36,140 nucleotides of DNA from Acidobacteriota bacterium (GCA_018268835.1 JAFDVU010000059.1:1-36140); one strand, 5' to 3'. Shown: positions 8,531 through 16,019, numbered from the stretch's first letter. Notes: a model not told the origin generated them from the sequence alone. Numbers and translations are program-made.

Positions 8531-9358
8531 CTACCTCCGTTCGTACGCCATGATGATCGCGCTGTTGTCCACGTTCCCGTAACCGGCCGCCTCCAGTTGC
8601 TCGAGCAGCCTGCGATGCACCTCGCTGAGCGGCGTTTTGGCGTGCTTCTCCGCGGCCATGGCCAGAATCAGGCGCACATCCTTGAGATGCTGCGATAGCC
8701 GCGCCTCCGGGGTGAAATCGTGGTGCAGCATCTTCTCGCCTTTGTCGTCCATCACCCGCGAATACGCCGCGCCGGACTTGAGCACCTCCAGCGCCAGCAC
8801 CGGCGAAATCTCGCACGCCTCGGCGAACCCCAGTGCCTCGGCCAGCACCGCGCGATTCAGTCCCAGCGCGAGATTCGCCACCAGCTTCATGCGCGCGCCG
8901 GCGCCGTAGGAGCCGATGTAGAACGTGTGATTGGCGAACGTGGCGAACAGCGGCAGCGCCGCATCGAACACTTCGCGCTTGCCCCCGGCCATCACGCTTG
9001 CCCCGCCGTTGCGTACCACGCGGCTCGACCCGAGCACAGTGGCATCCAGGTACTCCACGCCCTGCGCGGCAAGCTTAATCCCCATCTCGGCCATTTCGTT
9101 GGGTTCGCCGGTCGTGGTGTCGATCACCACGGTTCCGCGCTTGATCTGGATCTGGGAGATCACCTGCCGTACCACATCCGAAGTCGGCAGGCTGAGGAAG
9201 ATCGTGCGGCACGCATCCGCCACCTGCTGTGACGATTTCGCGCCGCGCTGCCGCTCGGGCACGATGTCGTAGCCCATCACCGTGTACCCGGCCGCCGTCA
9301 GACGGTCCGCCATGGCCGAGCCCAGCAGCCCGACTCCGATCAACCCGATGGTTTCCAT
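8531..9358 (-). CDS. 3-hydroxyisobutyrate dehydrogenase-like NAD(P)-dependent oxidoreductase
   Basis: 275 aa. The N-terminal Rossmann fold begins IGLIGVGLLGSAMADRL with an intact GxGxxG (G8, G10, G13). The beta-hydroxyacid dehydrogenase catalytic lysine is present in GAGARMKLVANL (K158, with N162). The substrate loop usually written DAPVSGG reads DATVLGSS here, so the substrate is probably not 3-hydroxyisobutyrate itself. Relatives include tartronate-semialdehyde reductase, GLYR/glyoxylate reductases and imine reductases. It is cytoplasmic. A TACAGT -10 box (9367-9372, minus) predicts +1 two bases before the ATG, with no Shine-Dalgarno sequence. It is divergent from, and only 58 bp away from, the M42 peptidase start codon. 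Confidence 0.88.
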   Translation of the reverse strand: METIGLIGVGLLGSAMADRLTAAGYTVMGYDIVPERQRGAKSSQQVADACRTIFLSLPTSDVVRQVISQIQIKRGTVVIDTTTGEPNEMAEMGIKLAAQGVEYLDATVLGSSRVVRNGGASVMAGGKREVFDAALPLFATFANHTFYIGSYGAGARMKLVANLALGLNRAVLAEALGFAEACEISPVLALEVLKSGAAYSRVMDDKGEKMLHHDFTPEARLSQHLKDVRLILAMAAEKHAKTPLSEVHRRLLEQLEAAGYGNVDNSAIIMAYERR

Positions 9359-9366
9359 ATGCCCCT

Positions 9367-9372
9367 ACTGTA
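9367..9372 (-). promoter_or_regulatory. -10 box, predicted near-leaderless start of the oxidoreductase gene
   Basis: TACAGT on the minus strand predicts +1 at 9360, two nucleotides before the ATG at 9358. It lies back to back with the M42 -10 box at 9404-9409. Confidence 0.5.
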
Positions 9373-9403
9373 CCGTGCAGGCCGGCCCGGCGCGGCCCTG
9401 CGC

Positions 9404-9409
9404 TATCCT
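9404..9409 (+). promoter_or_regulatory. -10 box, predicted near-leaderless start of the M42 peptidase gene
   Basis: TATCCT predicts +1 at 9416, one nucleotide before the GTG at 9417. No -35 hexamer or Shine-Dalgarno sequence is visible. Confidence 0.5.
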
Positions 9410-9416
9410 CGTTTTT

Positions 9417-10541
9417 GTGACGCGATCCATCCTCTGTTTGCTCCTCACAGCGGCGGCATCCCTCGCTCAGGATGCCACCGCCGACCTGCTTCGCCGCCTC
9501 GCCGACGCACCCGGTCCGCCGGGATTCGAAGAGCCGGTGCGCCGGATCATGGTGGACGCGATGAAGCCGTTCGCGTCGTCGATCCGCTTCGACGGCCTCG
9601 GCTCCATCATCGCCGCGCAGGGCACCGGCGGTCCGCGCATCATGGTGGACGCCCACATGGACGAACTCGGCGGCGTCATCCGCCGCGTCACGCCGCGCGG
9701 CCTGCTTACTATGCAGATGCTCGGCGGCTGGCTCGATCAGGCGCTCGTCGATCAGCGCTGGATCATCCTCGGTTCGAAGGGTCCGGTGCGCGCCGTCACC
9801 GGTATCCGCGACATCCACTACGTACCAGCCGACGAGCGCAACCGCGTCTATCCGCGGGACAGCCTGTTCCTCGACGTGGGCGCCGCATCCGAAGTCGAAG
9901 CGCGCAATATGGGAATCGAGCCCGGCGATCCGGTAGTCCCCGACGCGCCGTTCACCAACCTCAACGGCACCGGCAACTATCTCGGCAAGGGATGGGACGA
10001 CCGCGCGGGCTGCGCGGTCATCATCGAAGCCATGCGCCGGCTGGCTTCCCTGCCCCACCCGAACCAGATCCTGTGGGCCGTCACCACCCAGGAAGAAGTC
10101 GGACTGCGCGGCGCTCACACCGCGGCGGAGACGATCAAACCGGAGATCGGCATCGCGCTCGAAGCCGGCGTCACCGGCGACGTCAACGCCCACCCCGAGG
10201 AATCGCAGGAACATCTCGGCGGCGGTCCCGGCCTGTTCCTGTACAATAGCTCGGAAATGCCCAATCGCAAGTTCGTGACGCTGGTGCGCGAGACCGCCGC
10301 GGCGCGCAAACTGCCCCTGCAATTCGACCTGGTCACCGGCTACGGCGACGACAGCGCGGAAATCCAGAAGAGCAACGGCGGCGTGCCCACCGTCTGCCTG
10401 CTCGTCCCCGTACGCTACACCCACGCGCACAACGGCATCATGAACCGGCGGGACTTCGACCAGACCGTGGACCTGCTGGTAGCCCTGCTCCAGAAACTCG
10501 ACGACGCCGCCGTGCGCTCCCTGCGGGATTTCTCCCGCTAG
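9417..10541 (+). CDS. Exported M42-family metallo-aminopeptidase
   Basis: The GTG at 9417 (374 aa) is favoured over longer in-frame starts because it opens a signal peptide (VTRSILCLLLTAAASLAQ) and fits the -10 box. The co-catalytic dizinc peptidase core is visible: H80 in VDAHMDELGG, D194/D195 in KGWDDRAG, the catalytic and ligand pair E226-E227 in TTQEEVGLRGA, and the late histidine in VRYTHAHNG. The ligand that is an aspartate in TET peptidases (strand IAxD) is a glutamate here (IALEAGVTGD, E249). M42 enzymes such as TET and glutamyl aminopeptidase are usually cytoplasmic oligomers that trim peptides; export is less usual. A membrane-anchored HNH-like gene follows after 11 bp and may be cotranscribed. 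Confidence 0.9.
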   Translation: MTRSILCLLLTAAASLAQDATADLLRRLADAPGPPGFEEPVRRIMVDAMKPFASSIRFDGLGSIIAAQGTGGPRIMVDAHMDELGGVIRRVTPRGLLTMQMLGGWLDQALVDQRWIILGSKGPVRAVTGIRDIHYVPADERNRVYPRDSLFLDVGAASEVEARNMGIEPGDPVVPDAPFTNLNGTGNYLGKGWDDRAGCAVIIEAMRRLASLPHPNQILWAVTTQEEVGLRGAHTAAETIKPEIGIALEAGVTGDVNAHPEESQEHLGGGPGLFLYNSSEMPNRKFVTLVRETAAARKLPLQFDLVTGYGDDSAEIQKSNGGVPTVCLLVPVRYTHAHNGIMNRRDFDQTVDLLVALLQKLDDAAVRSLRDFSR

Positions 10542-10552
10542 CCCCACGCCCC

Positions 10553-11098
10553 ATGGCCCGACGCCGAAGACCCGGCCGCTCGCCGGCGCTGCTGGTACTG
10601 CTGCTGCTCTGCGCCGCCGTCGCGCTGTTCCTCTATCTCAACCGCACCCAGACCACGCCGCCCGCTCCGGCCGACCGCGCCGGCCCGGCGTCCATCTATC
10701 CGGACCCTAAACGCACACCCGGCGCCGTCAATCCGGACATCGCACAGGAAAACATCGCGGACAACATCTGCAATCCGGACTGGAGCACGCGCGGCATCCG
10801 TCCGCCATCCTCGTACACGTCGCGCCTCAAGAAGCGGCAGATGGAGGAACTCGGCCTGCCCGGTTCCTCCCGCGACTACGAAGAGGACCACCTGATCAGC
10901 CTCGAACTCGGCGGTAACCCGAACGATCCGCGCAACCTCTGGCCTGAGCCCTACGATGCCCACCCCGGCGCCCGCGAGAAAGACGTCGTCGAGAACTACC
11001 TTCACAAACAGGTCTGCTCCGGCGCCATGACCCTGGCCGCGGCGCAACAGGCCATCTCGCACGACTGGTACAAAGTGTATCTGGACATACATCGGTAA
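10553..11098 (+). CDS. Membrane-anchored or exported HNH-like protein of unknown function
   Basis: 181 aa. A basic N-terminus (MARRRRPGRS) precedes one hydrophobic helix (residues 11-29), so it is either an uncleaved anchor or a signal peptide. A proline-rich linker follows. The conserved block YEEDHLISLELGG ... NDPRNLWPEP (residues 109-132) resembles the His-Me finger core of HNH nucleases: D112-H113 and N128 fit the DH ... N pattern. The usual zinc-binding CxxC pairs are absent; C73 and C155 might form a disulfide. Similar proteins with the TPGAVNP and RPPSSYT blocks seen at residues 55-87 occur in many bacteria without an assigned role. A nuclease role outside the cytoplasm is inference only. 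It lies 11 bp after the M42 gene and is followed by a CCGGG/CCCGG hairpin. Confidence 0.75.
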   Translation: MARRRRPGRSPALLVLLLLCAAVALFLYLNRTQTTPPAPADRAGPASIYPDPKRTPGAVNPDIAQENIADNICNPDWSTRGIRPPSSYTSRLKKRQMEELGLPGSSRDYEEDHLISLELGGNPNDPRNLWPEPYDAHPGAREKDVVENYLHKQVCSGAMTLAAAQQAISHDWYKVYLDIHR

Positions 11099-11112
11099 CC
11101 GGGCTCGCCCGG
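11099..11112 (+). terminator. GC-rich hairpin after the HNH-like gene
   Basis: CCGGG-CTCG-CCCGG directly follows the TAA stop codon. It is a compact 5-bp stem with a 4-nt loop and has no T-tract. Confidence 0.4.
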
Positions 11113-11186
11113 CCCAGAGCACCATACCCGCAAAAGGGCATGATCCTCACCCCGCATGACCACGCCTAAACCGCTTCTACGCGCGG

Positions 11187-11192
11187 TACTGT
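11187..11192 (+). promoter_or_regulatory. Possible -10 box for the 47-aa gene
   Basis: TACTGT predicts +1 at 11199 and a 16-nt leader that contains the AAAGGAGG ribosome-binding site. Confidence 0.4.
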
Positions 11193-11200
11193 AGAAAGCA

Positions 11201-11209
11201 AAAGGAGGC
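11201..11209 (+). promoter_or_regulatory. Strong Shine-Dalgarno sequence of the 47-aa gene
   Basis: AAAGGAGGC, nearly the full anti-16S complement, ends 5 nt before the ATG at 11215. It is the best ribosome-binding site in the window and is the main support for this short gene. Confidence 0.75.
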
Positions 11210-11214
11210 TGTCC

Positions 11215-11358
11215 ATGTCCCACGTCATTACGCGCCCCATGACCCCTCACCCAGCCGGCAGAAAGGCCGTCACCTGCACCGCCTGCGCGCTGAAAAAGTG
11301 CGTCGGCCGGTGCCATTTCGAGCGGACGGGCGAACCGCGCCCCGCGAAGGCGGCGTGA
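11215..11358 (+). CDS. Small four-cysteine protein, 47 aa, unknown function
   Basis: ATG to TGA encodes 47 residues. The core is CTACALKKCVGRCH with cysteines at 21, 24, 29 and 33 (C-x2-C-x4-C-x3-C) and a histidine at 34, a spacing that could bind zinc or an iron-sulfur cluster. The flanks are basic and proline-rich. There is no signal peptide or membrane segment, so a cytoplasmic metal-binding or nucleic-acid-binding microprotein is possible. Support comes from the very strong Shine-Dalgarno sequence, a fitting -10 box and the clustered cysteines. I do not recognise the family. A 20-bp palindrome starts 14 bp after the stop codon. Confidence 0.65.
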   Translation: MSHVITRPMTPHPAGRKAVTCTACALKKCVGRCHFERTGEPRPAKAA

Positions 11359-11372
11359 ACGCGCAGTGACAA

Positions 11373-11392
11373 GCTGTATCGGGAAATACAGC
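11373..11392. repeat. 20-bp perfect palindrome between the 47-aa gene and the crotonase gene
   Basis: GCTGTAT-CGGGAA-ATACAGC has two 7-bp arms and a 6-nt centre. It lies just after the 47-aa gene and at about -63 to -44 relative to the predicted crotonase transcript start (11436). The AT content of the arms and the lack of a T-tract favour a protein-binding operator over a terminator, but either is possible. Confidence 0.55.
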
Positions 11393-11423
11393 GATAGTCT
11401 GTGCATCCGCGCCCGATCGGGTC

Positions 11424-11429
11424 TATAAT
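11424..11429 (+). promoter_or_regulatory. -10 box for the crotonase gene
   Basis: A consensus TATAAT predicts +1 near 11436, giving a 52-nt leader before the ATG at 11488. The -35 region is poor, so activator help from the upstream palindrome is conceivable. Confidence 0.5.
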
Positions 11430-11487
11430 CGGACCAGCCGCAAGCTCCGTGCGGCCCACGCCGTTCTCCGCCCGCAGCAAATCCAGC

Positions 11488-12270
11488 ATGAGCGCACTCC
11501 TCGAAATCGTTCGCGAGGGCCGTGTACTCCACCTCGTCCTCAACCGTCCCGACAAGCGCAACGCTCTGAACGCCGATCTCTGCCGCGACCTGGTGGACTC
11601 GCTCGACGCCGCCCACCGCGACCGCCAGACCGGCGCCATCCTCCTCACCGGCAAGGGCCGCTCCTTCTGCGCGGGAATGGACCTGCGCGAAATCGAGGAG
11701 GGGCGGAACTCCCTCCTGATCAATACGTTGCACGAACAGCTCTTTACCGCGGCGATGCGCCTGGAGATCCCCATCGTGGCCGGAGTCCACGGCGCCGCGC
11801 TGGGCGGCGGCACGGGCCTAGTGGCAAATTGCCATATCGTAGTGGCCGCGCCCGACGCCACCTTCGGCCTCACCGAGATCCGGCTGGGGCTGTGGCCCTT
11901 CCTGGTCTTCCGCGCGGTCGGCGCCGCCCTCGGCGAGCGGCGCACCATCGAACTGGCGCTCACCGGCCGCACCTTTCCGGCAGCCGAGGCCCGCGAGATG
12001 GGGCTCGTCCACGAAATCGCGGCAGACCCCTCCGCTCGCGCCGCGGAAATCGCCCGTGCCCTCGCCGAATCCAGCCCGACGGCGATCCGCAGCGGGCTCG
12101 GTTTCGTGAACCGGGCGCGCGGCATGAGCTGGGAAAAAGCCGGGGAAGTGGCCCGATCGGTCCGGGAAGACGTGTTTGCCAGCGCCGATTTTGCCGAAGG
12201 CATCCGGGCTTTCCTGGAGAAGCGCCGTCCGGAGTGGCCGTCGCTGGGAGAAAAGGATGCTCTCCCCTAG
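11488..12270 (+). CDS. Enoyl-CoA hydratase/isomerase (crotonase) family protein
   Basis: 260 aa from ATG at 11488. In-frame codons back to 11401 lie upstream of the predicted transcript start. The crotonase core is present: RNALNADL near residue 25, the CoA and oxyanion-hole segments GRSFCAGMDL (57-66) and HGAALGGGTGL (101-111), and the catalytic segment FGLTEIRLGLWP (126-137). The glutamate corresponding to rat hydratase Glu164 is E130; the position of Glu144 is glycine (G110). Loss of that first glutamate fits an isomerase or another crotonase reaction better than hydration. It is a cytoplasmic CoA-ester enzyme. It may be cotranscribed with smc, 113 bp downstream, although smc has its own -10 candidate. 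Confidence 0.88.
   Translation: MSALLEIVREGRVLHLVLNRPDKRNALNADLCRDLVDSLDAAHRDRQTGAILLTGKGRSFCAGMDLREIEEGRNSLLINTLHEQLFTAAMRLEIPIVAGVHGAALGGGTGLVANCHIVVAAPDATFGLTEIRLGLWPFLVFRAVGAALGERRTIELALTGRTFPAAEAREMGLVHEIAADPSARAAEIARALAESSPTAIRSGLGFVNRARGMSWEKAGEVARSVREDVFASADFAEGIRAFLEKRRPEWPSLGEKDALP
12246..12266 (+). terminator. Hairpin at the end of the crotonase gene
   Basis: GGGAGA pairs with TCTCCC across a 9-nt loop, just before the stop codon. It could attenuate read-through into smc; there is no T-tract. Confidence 0.3.
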
Positions 12271-12292
12271 ATATTGTGGCTTCCGCAATCGG

Positions 12293-12348
12293 TATACTAA
12301 GGAAAGGGGTAGAGGTGCTTTACTTTTCCGTCGCCCGCGTTTAGTATA
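12293..12348. repeat. Inverted repeat spanning the smc upstream region
   Basis: TATACTAA (12293-12300) is the exact reverse complement of TTAGTATA (12341-12348). An inner imperfect pair, GGAAA-GTA against TAC-TTTCC, lies between them. The right arm overlaps the predicted smc -10 box, so the repeat could be an operator or a cruciform, or the left arm could be a second TATACT promoter. Confidence 0.45.
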
Positions 12349-12350
12349 GT
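12345..12350 (+). promoter_or_regulatory. -10 box for smc
   Basis: TATAGT predicts +1 near 12357 and a 27-nt leader that contains the GAGG ribosome-binding site at 12372-12375. The -35 region is weak. Confidence 0.45.
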
Positions 12351-12383
12351 TACAACTCCCCCGAGCCAAGCGAGGTTAAAGCT

Positions 12384-15300
12384 TTGCTGAAACTCAAACG
12401 CGTCGAAGTACAGGGTTTTAAGAGCTTCTGCGACCGCACCGAACTCCGTTTCAACGGAACCGGCATTGCGGCGATCGTCGGTCCTAATGGATGCGGTAAG
12501 AGCAACATCAGCGACGCCATCAGTTGGGTGCTGGGCGAACAGTCCGCCAAGAGCCTGCGCGGCACGCGCATGGAAGACGTAATTTTTGCCGGAACCCGCG
12601 ACCGCAAGCCGGTCGGCATGGCCTACGTCACCATGACCCTGGTGGACCCGGATGTCCACAAGGAAGCCGCGGATAAGCCCCACGTGGTGGAAGAAGGCCA
12701 GCCACGCAAGAGCACCGAAGTAACCATCACGCGCCGCCTCTATCGCTCCGGCGAAAGCGAATACCTGATCGACGGACGCGCCGCCCGCCTGCGCGACATC
12801 CAGGATCTCTTCATGGGCACCGGGCTCGGCCCGGAAAGCTACGCGATCATCGAGCAGGGCCGCATCGGCCAGATTCTGAGCTCCAAGCCGCAGGACCGCC
12901 GCTCGGTCATTGAGGAAGCGGCCGGCATCACCAGGTTCAAGACGCGCAAGCGCCTCGCCGAAGCCAAGCTGGAAGGCGCCAAGCAGAACCTGGCGCGCGT
13001 ATACGACATTCTCGAGGAAGTCACCCGGCAGGTGAATTCGCTCAAGCGGCAGGCGGCCAAAGCCAAGCGCTACGGCGAACTCAAGAGCGAGCTTGAAACC
13101 CGCCTCCGGGTGGTGCTGTCCGGCAAATACCGGCTGCTGGAGCGCGAAGCCGCCGAGACCTCGGGGCGGCTTGAAACCGCGGCCACGGAGTTGAAGTCCC
13201 TCACCGAGCAGGTCGCCGAAAAAGAACAGGCCCACGAGCGCGAACAGATGGCCGCGTACGAACTCGAGTACCGTCTCACCGAATCGCGCCAGCAGTTGAG
13301 CGAGCGGCAGGTGGAAGCCGAGCGGACGCGGGGACGCCTGGAATCGCAGGTGAAGGAAAGCGGCGCCATCGAGCAACGCATCGCGCAAAACGAAAAGGAC
13401 TCGCACGAACTCGGGCTGCGCCTCGACGCGCTCGATCAGGAGATCGCCGGGCACAAGACCACCCTGGACGCGCTCGACGGGCAGATCGCACAGGCGCGCG
13501 AGCGCATGAGCGAGATCAACCAGCAGCGCGAGGGGTTGCAGCAGAAGGTCCGCGAGCGCGAGCGCGCCATCGAAGCCGGCCGCCAGGTCATTCTGCGGCT
13601 GCTAGGCGAAGCGTCAACGCTCAAGAACCAACTCGCGCAGATTGACGAATACCTCGCCGGCATTGACCGCGAAACCGCCCGCGCCACGCGCGAAGAGCAG
13701 CACGCCGCCGGCGAAATCGAGCGGCTCGATGGCGCGCGCAAACAGCTTTCCGAGACCGTCGCGCAGCGGCAGTTGGAGCTCGAGGCCGTCACCGGCGAAC
13801 GCCGCCGCACCGAGGAAGATCTGGCCGACCGCCGCCGCACCAGCGCCGAACTGCGCCGCGAGATCGACGGCGTGAAGAATGAGGTCAGCCGCATCCGCGC
13901 ACGCAAGGAATCGCTCGAGCAGGTGCTGGCCCACCGTACCTATACCACCGAGAGCGTCAAGCGCCTCTTTGCCTCGCTCGAAACCGGCAAAGCGGAGGAT
14001 TTCAAGCCGCTCGGCGTGCTCGCCGACTACGTGGAAGTGGAGGCGCAGTTCGAAAAACCGGCGGAAGAGTTCCTGCACGAAGAGTTGGAATACGTGGTGG
14101 TGCGGAACTGGGATCAGGCCGAGCGCGGGCTCGATTTTATCCGCGCCGAACTCGACGGACGCGCCACCTTCCTGGTGCACCCCGAACCGAACGGCAATCA
14201 TCGCGGCCACCTGCCGGAACCCGCCATCGGACCGGAGACCGGGATCGTCGCGCGCCTCAGCGATTCCCTCAAACTCACCAACGGCTTCAAGGATCGCGCC
14301 ATCGACCTGATGCCGCGCGTGAGCCTCTGCTTCCTGGCCGAGGATCGCGCCTCGGCGCAGCGCCTGGCGGTGAGCTATCCGCACCTCTACTTCCTCCTGC
14401 CCGACGGCGTCTGCTACCACGGCCACACCGTGACCGGCGGCAATAAGAAGGGCGCCGGCCCGCTGGCGATGAAGCGCGAAGCGCGCGAACTCAACGTGCA
14501 ACTGCGCCAGCGCCAGGGCGCGCTCGACGAAATGACCGCGCGGCTGGATGCGCTGCAGCAGGAGATCATCGGCTTCGAAGCCGAACTCGAGCGCCTGCGC
14601 GCGCTGCAGCAGTCACGCGAAAAGGATCGCGTGGCGCTGGACGCCGAAATGCGCAAACTGGGCGACGATCTGGCGCGCGCCAACTCGCGCCTGAGCGTGG
14701 CGCGGCTCGAACTGGAGCGCCTGCGCCGCGATTCGGAGAAGAGCGCGGAGCAGCGCGAGCGCAGCCGCGCCGCGGTGGAGGAAAAGGAGCGCCTGCGCGC
14801 CGAAGCCGAAGCCAGGCTGGAAGGCGAGCGCGCCGAACTGGAGAAACTGGAAGGACAGGCGGCCACCATCGCCGAAGACCACTCGGCCGTCCGAGTGGAA
14901 CTCGCCGGCCTCGAAGAGCGGCAGCGCGGGGAGCGCTCCGCCATGGGCCGCCTGGAGCATCAGTTCCGCGAAACCACCAACCGGCGCAACGCCATCGCGC
15001 CGGAAATCTCCCGCCTGGGCGAGGTGCGTGCGCGCCTGCTCGCCGATAACATCGAACTCGACCGGAAGGCGGGCGTACTCGCCGAGCAGATCACCACGCT
15101 CGAAGCGCAGGTCAACGAGATGGCCGCGCAGGAAGCCGCCATGCGCGAAAAACTGCGCGCCGCCGACGAGGAGTTGAAGATTCTCCGTGCCGGCGTTCAG
15201 GAAACCCACGAGAAGCGCACGCAGATCGAAGTGGACCTGGTGCGCAAGCAGGCCGAACTCAAGTTCCTCGACGAGACCAGCCGCAAGGAACTGAATTGCC

Positions 15301-16013
15301 CGGTGGTGGAACTGGCCGATGCCGAAGCGCCCATGCCCGACCCCGACGCCATCACTGAAGCCGAGCAGGCCGCCAACGAGGTGCGCACCCGCATCGAGAA
15401 CCTCGGCCCGGTGAACGCCGCGGCCATGGAGGAGTATCAGGAGGCGCAACAGCGCCACGACTTCCTGAGTGTGCAGCGGCAGGACCTGATCGATTCCATC
15501 CGCGACACGGAGAAAGCCATCCAGGAGATCGACCAGGTATCGCGCCAGAAGTTCGCCGAGGCCTTCGAAGCCATCAACACCAACTTCAAGCTGGCCTTCA
15601 CCACCCTGTTTGGCGGAGGTACCGGCGAGATGCGGCTCACCGACCAGGAGAACATCGCCGATAGCGGCATCGATATCGTCTGCTCGCCCCCCGGGAAGCG
15701 GCTCCAGAATGTGCTGCTGCTCTCCGGCGGTGAGAAGGCGCTAGCCGCCACCGCGCTGCTCATGGCCATCTTCCGGTATCAGCCCAGCCCCTTTTGCATC
15801 ATGGACGAGGTGGATGCGCCGCTCGACGAGAGCAACATCACGCGCCTCATGCGATTGATCACGGAGATGAGCGGGCAGACCCAGTTCGTGCTCATCACCC
15901 ACTCCAAGCGCACCATGGAAGCCGCTCAGGCGCTTTACGGCGTCACCATGCAGGAGCCCGGCGTGAGCCGCCTGGTCAGCGTGAAGTTCAACGCGGCGGA
16001 GGCAGCGGCGTAA
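12384..16013 (+). CDS. smc: Chromosome segregation/condensation ATPase SMC
   Basis: 1209 aa, the normal length for bacterial Smc. The TTG start is supported by a GAGG Shine-Dalgarno sequence 8 nt upstream and by the canonical N-terminus LKLKRVEVQGFKSF. The head ATPase has Walker A GPNGCGKSN (33-41), the C-motif LSGGEKALAA (S1114-G-G-E) and Walker B CIMDEVDAPLDESN (D1141, E1142). Two long charged coiled coils flank a hinge at roughly residues 535-690, including FKPLGVLADYVEVE and the glycine-rich HTVTGGNKKGAGPL segment. Smc dimers with ScpA/ScpB load at the origin and extrude chromosome loops; scpA and scpB are not in this window. It ends at a strong bidirectional hairpin facing the sugar operon. 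Confidence 0.97.
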   Translation: MLKLKRVEVQGFKSFCDRTELRFNGTGIAAIVGPNGCGKSNISDAISWVLGEQSAKSLRGTRMEDVIFAGTRDRKPVGMAYVTMTLVDPDVHKEAADKPHVVEEGQPRKSTEVTITRRLYRSGESEYLIDGRAARLRDIQDLFMGTGLGPESYAIIEQGRIGQILSSKPQDRRSVIEEAAGITRFKTRKRLAEAKLEGAKQNLARVYDILEEVTRQVNSLKRQAAKAKRYGELKSELETRLRVVLSGKYRLLEREAAETSGRLETAATELKSLTEQVAEKEQAHEREQMAAYELEYRLTESRQQLSERQVEAERTRGRLESQVKESGAIEQRIAQNEKDSHELGLRLDALDQEIAGHKTTLDALDGQIAQARERMSEINQQREGLQQKVRERERAIEAGRQVILRLLGEASTLKNQLAQIDEYLAGIDRETARATREEQHAAGEIERLDGARKQLSETVAQRQLELEAVTGERRRTEEDLADRRRTSAELRREIDGVKNEVSRIRARKESLEQVLAHRTYTTESVKRLFASLETGKAEDFKPLGVLADYVEVEAQFEKPAEEFLHEELEYVVVRNWDQAERGLDFIRAELDGRATFLVHPEPNGNHRGHLPEPAIGPETGIVARLSDSLKLTNGFKDRAIDLMPRVSLCFLAEDRASAQRLAVSYPHLYFLLPDGVCYHGHTVTGGNKKGAGPLAMKREARELNVQLRQRQGALDEMTARLDALQQEIIGFEAELERLRALQQSREKDRVALDAEMRKLGDDLARANSRLSVARLELERLRRDSEKSAEQRERSRAAVEEKERLRAEAEARLEGERAELEKLEGQAATIAEDHSAVRVELAGLEERQRGERSAMGRLEHQFRETTNRRNAIAPEISRLGEVRARLLADNIELDRKAGVLAEQITTLEAQVNEMAAQEAAMREKLRAADEELKILRAGVQETHEKRTQIEVDLVRKQAELKFLDETSRKELNCPVVELADAEAPMPDPDAITEAEQAANEVRTRIENLGPVNAAAMEEYQEAQQRHDFLSVQRQDLIDSIRDTEKAIQEIDQVSRQKFAEAFEAINTNFKLAFTTLFGGGTGEMRLTDQENIADSGIDIVCSPPGKRLQNVLLLSGGEKALAATALLMAIFRYQPSPFCIMDEVDAPLDESNITRLMRLITEMSGQTQFVLITHSKRTMEAAQALYGVTMQEPGVSRLVSVKFNAAEAAA

Positions 16014-16019
16014 CGTACC

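Noticed and set aside
11373..11392. E. coli-type LexA box (CTGT-N8-ACAG)
   Set aside because: The palindrome has CTGT-N10-ACAG, two bases too long for the E. coli LexA consensus, and neither adjacent gene is a typical SOS gene.
12384..16013. Smc as an SMC-like defence or Wadjet component
   Set aside because: The length, hinge, N-terminal sequence and head motifs are those of chromosomal Smc, and no JetA, JetB or JetD-like genes are adjacent.
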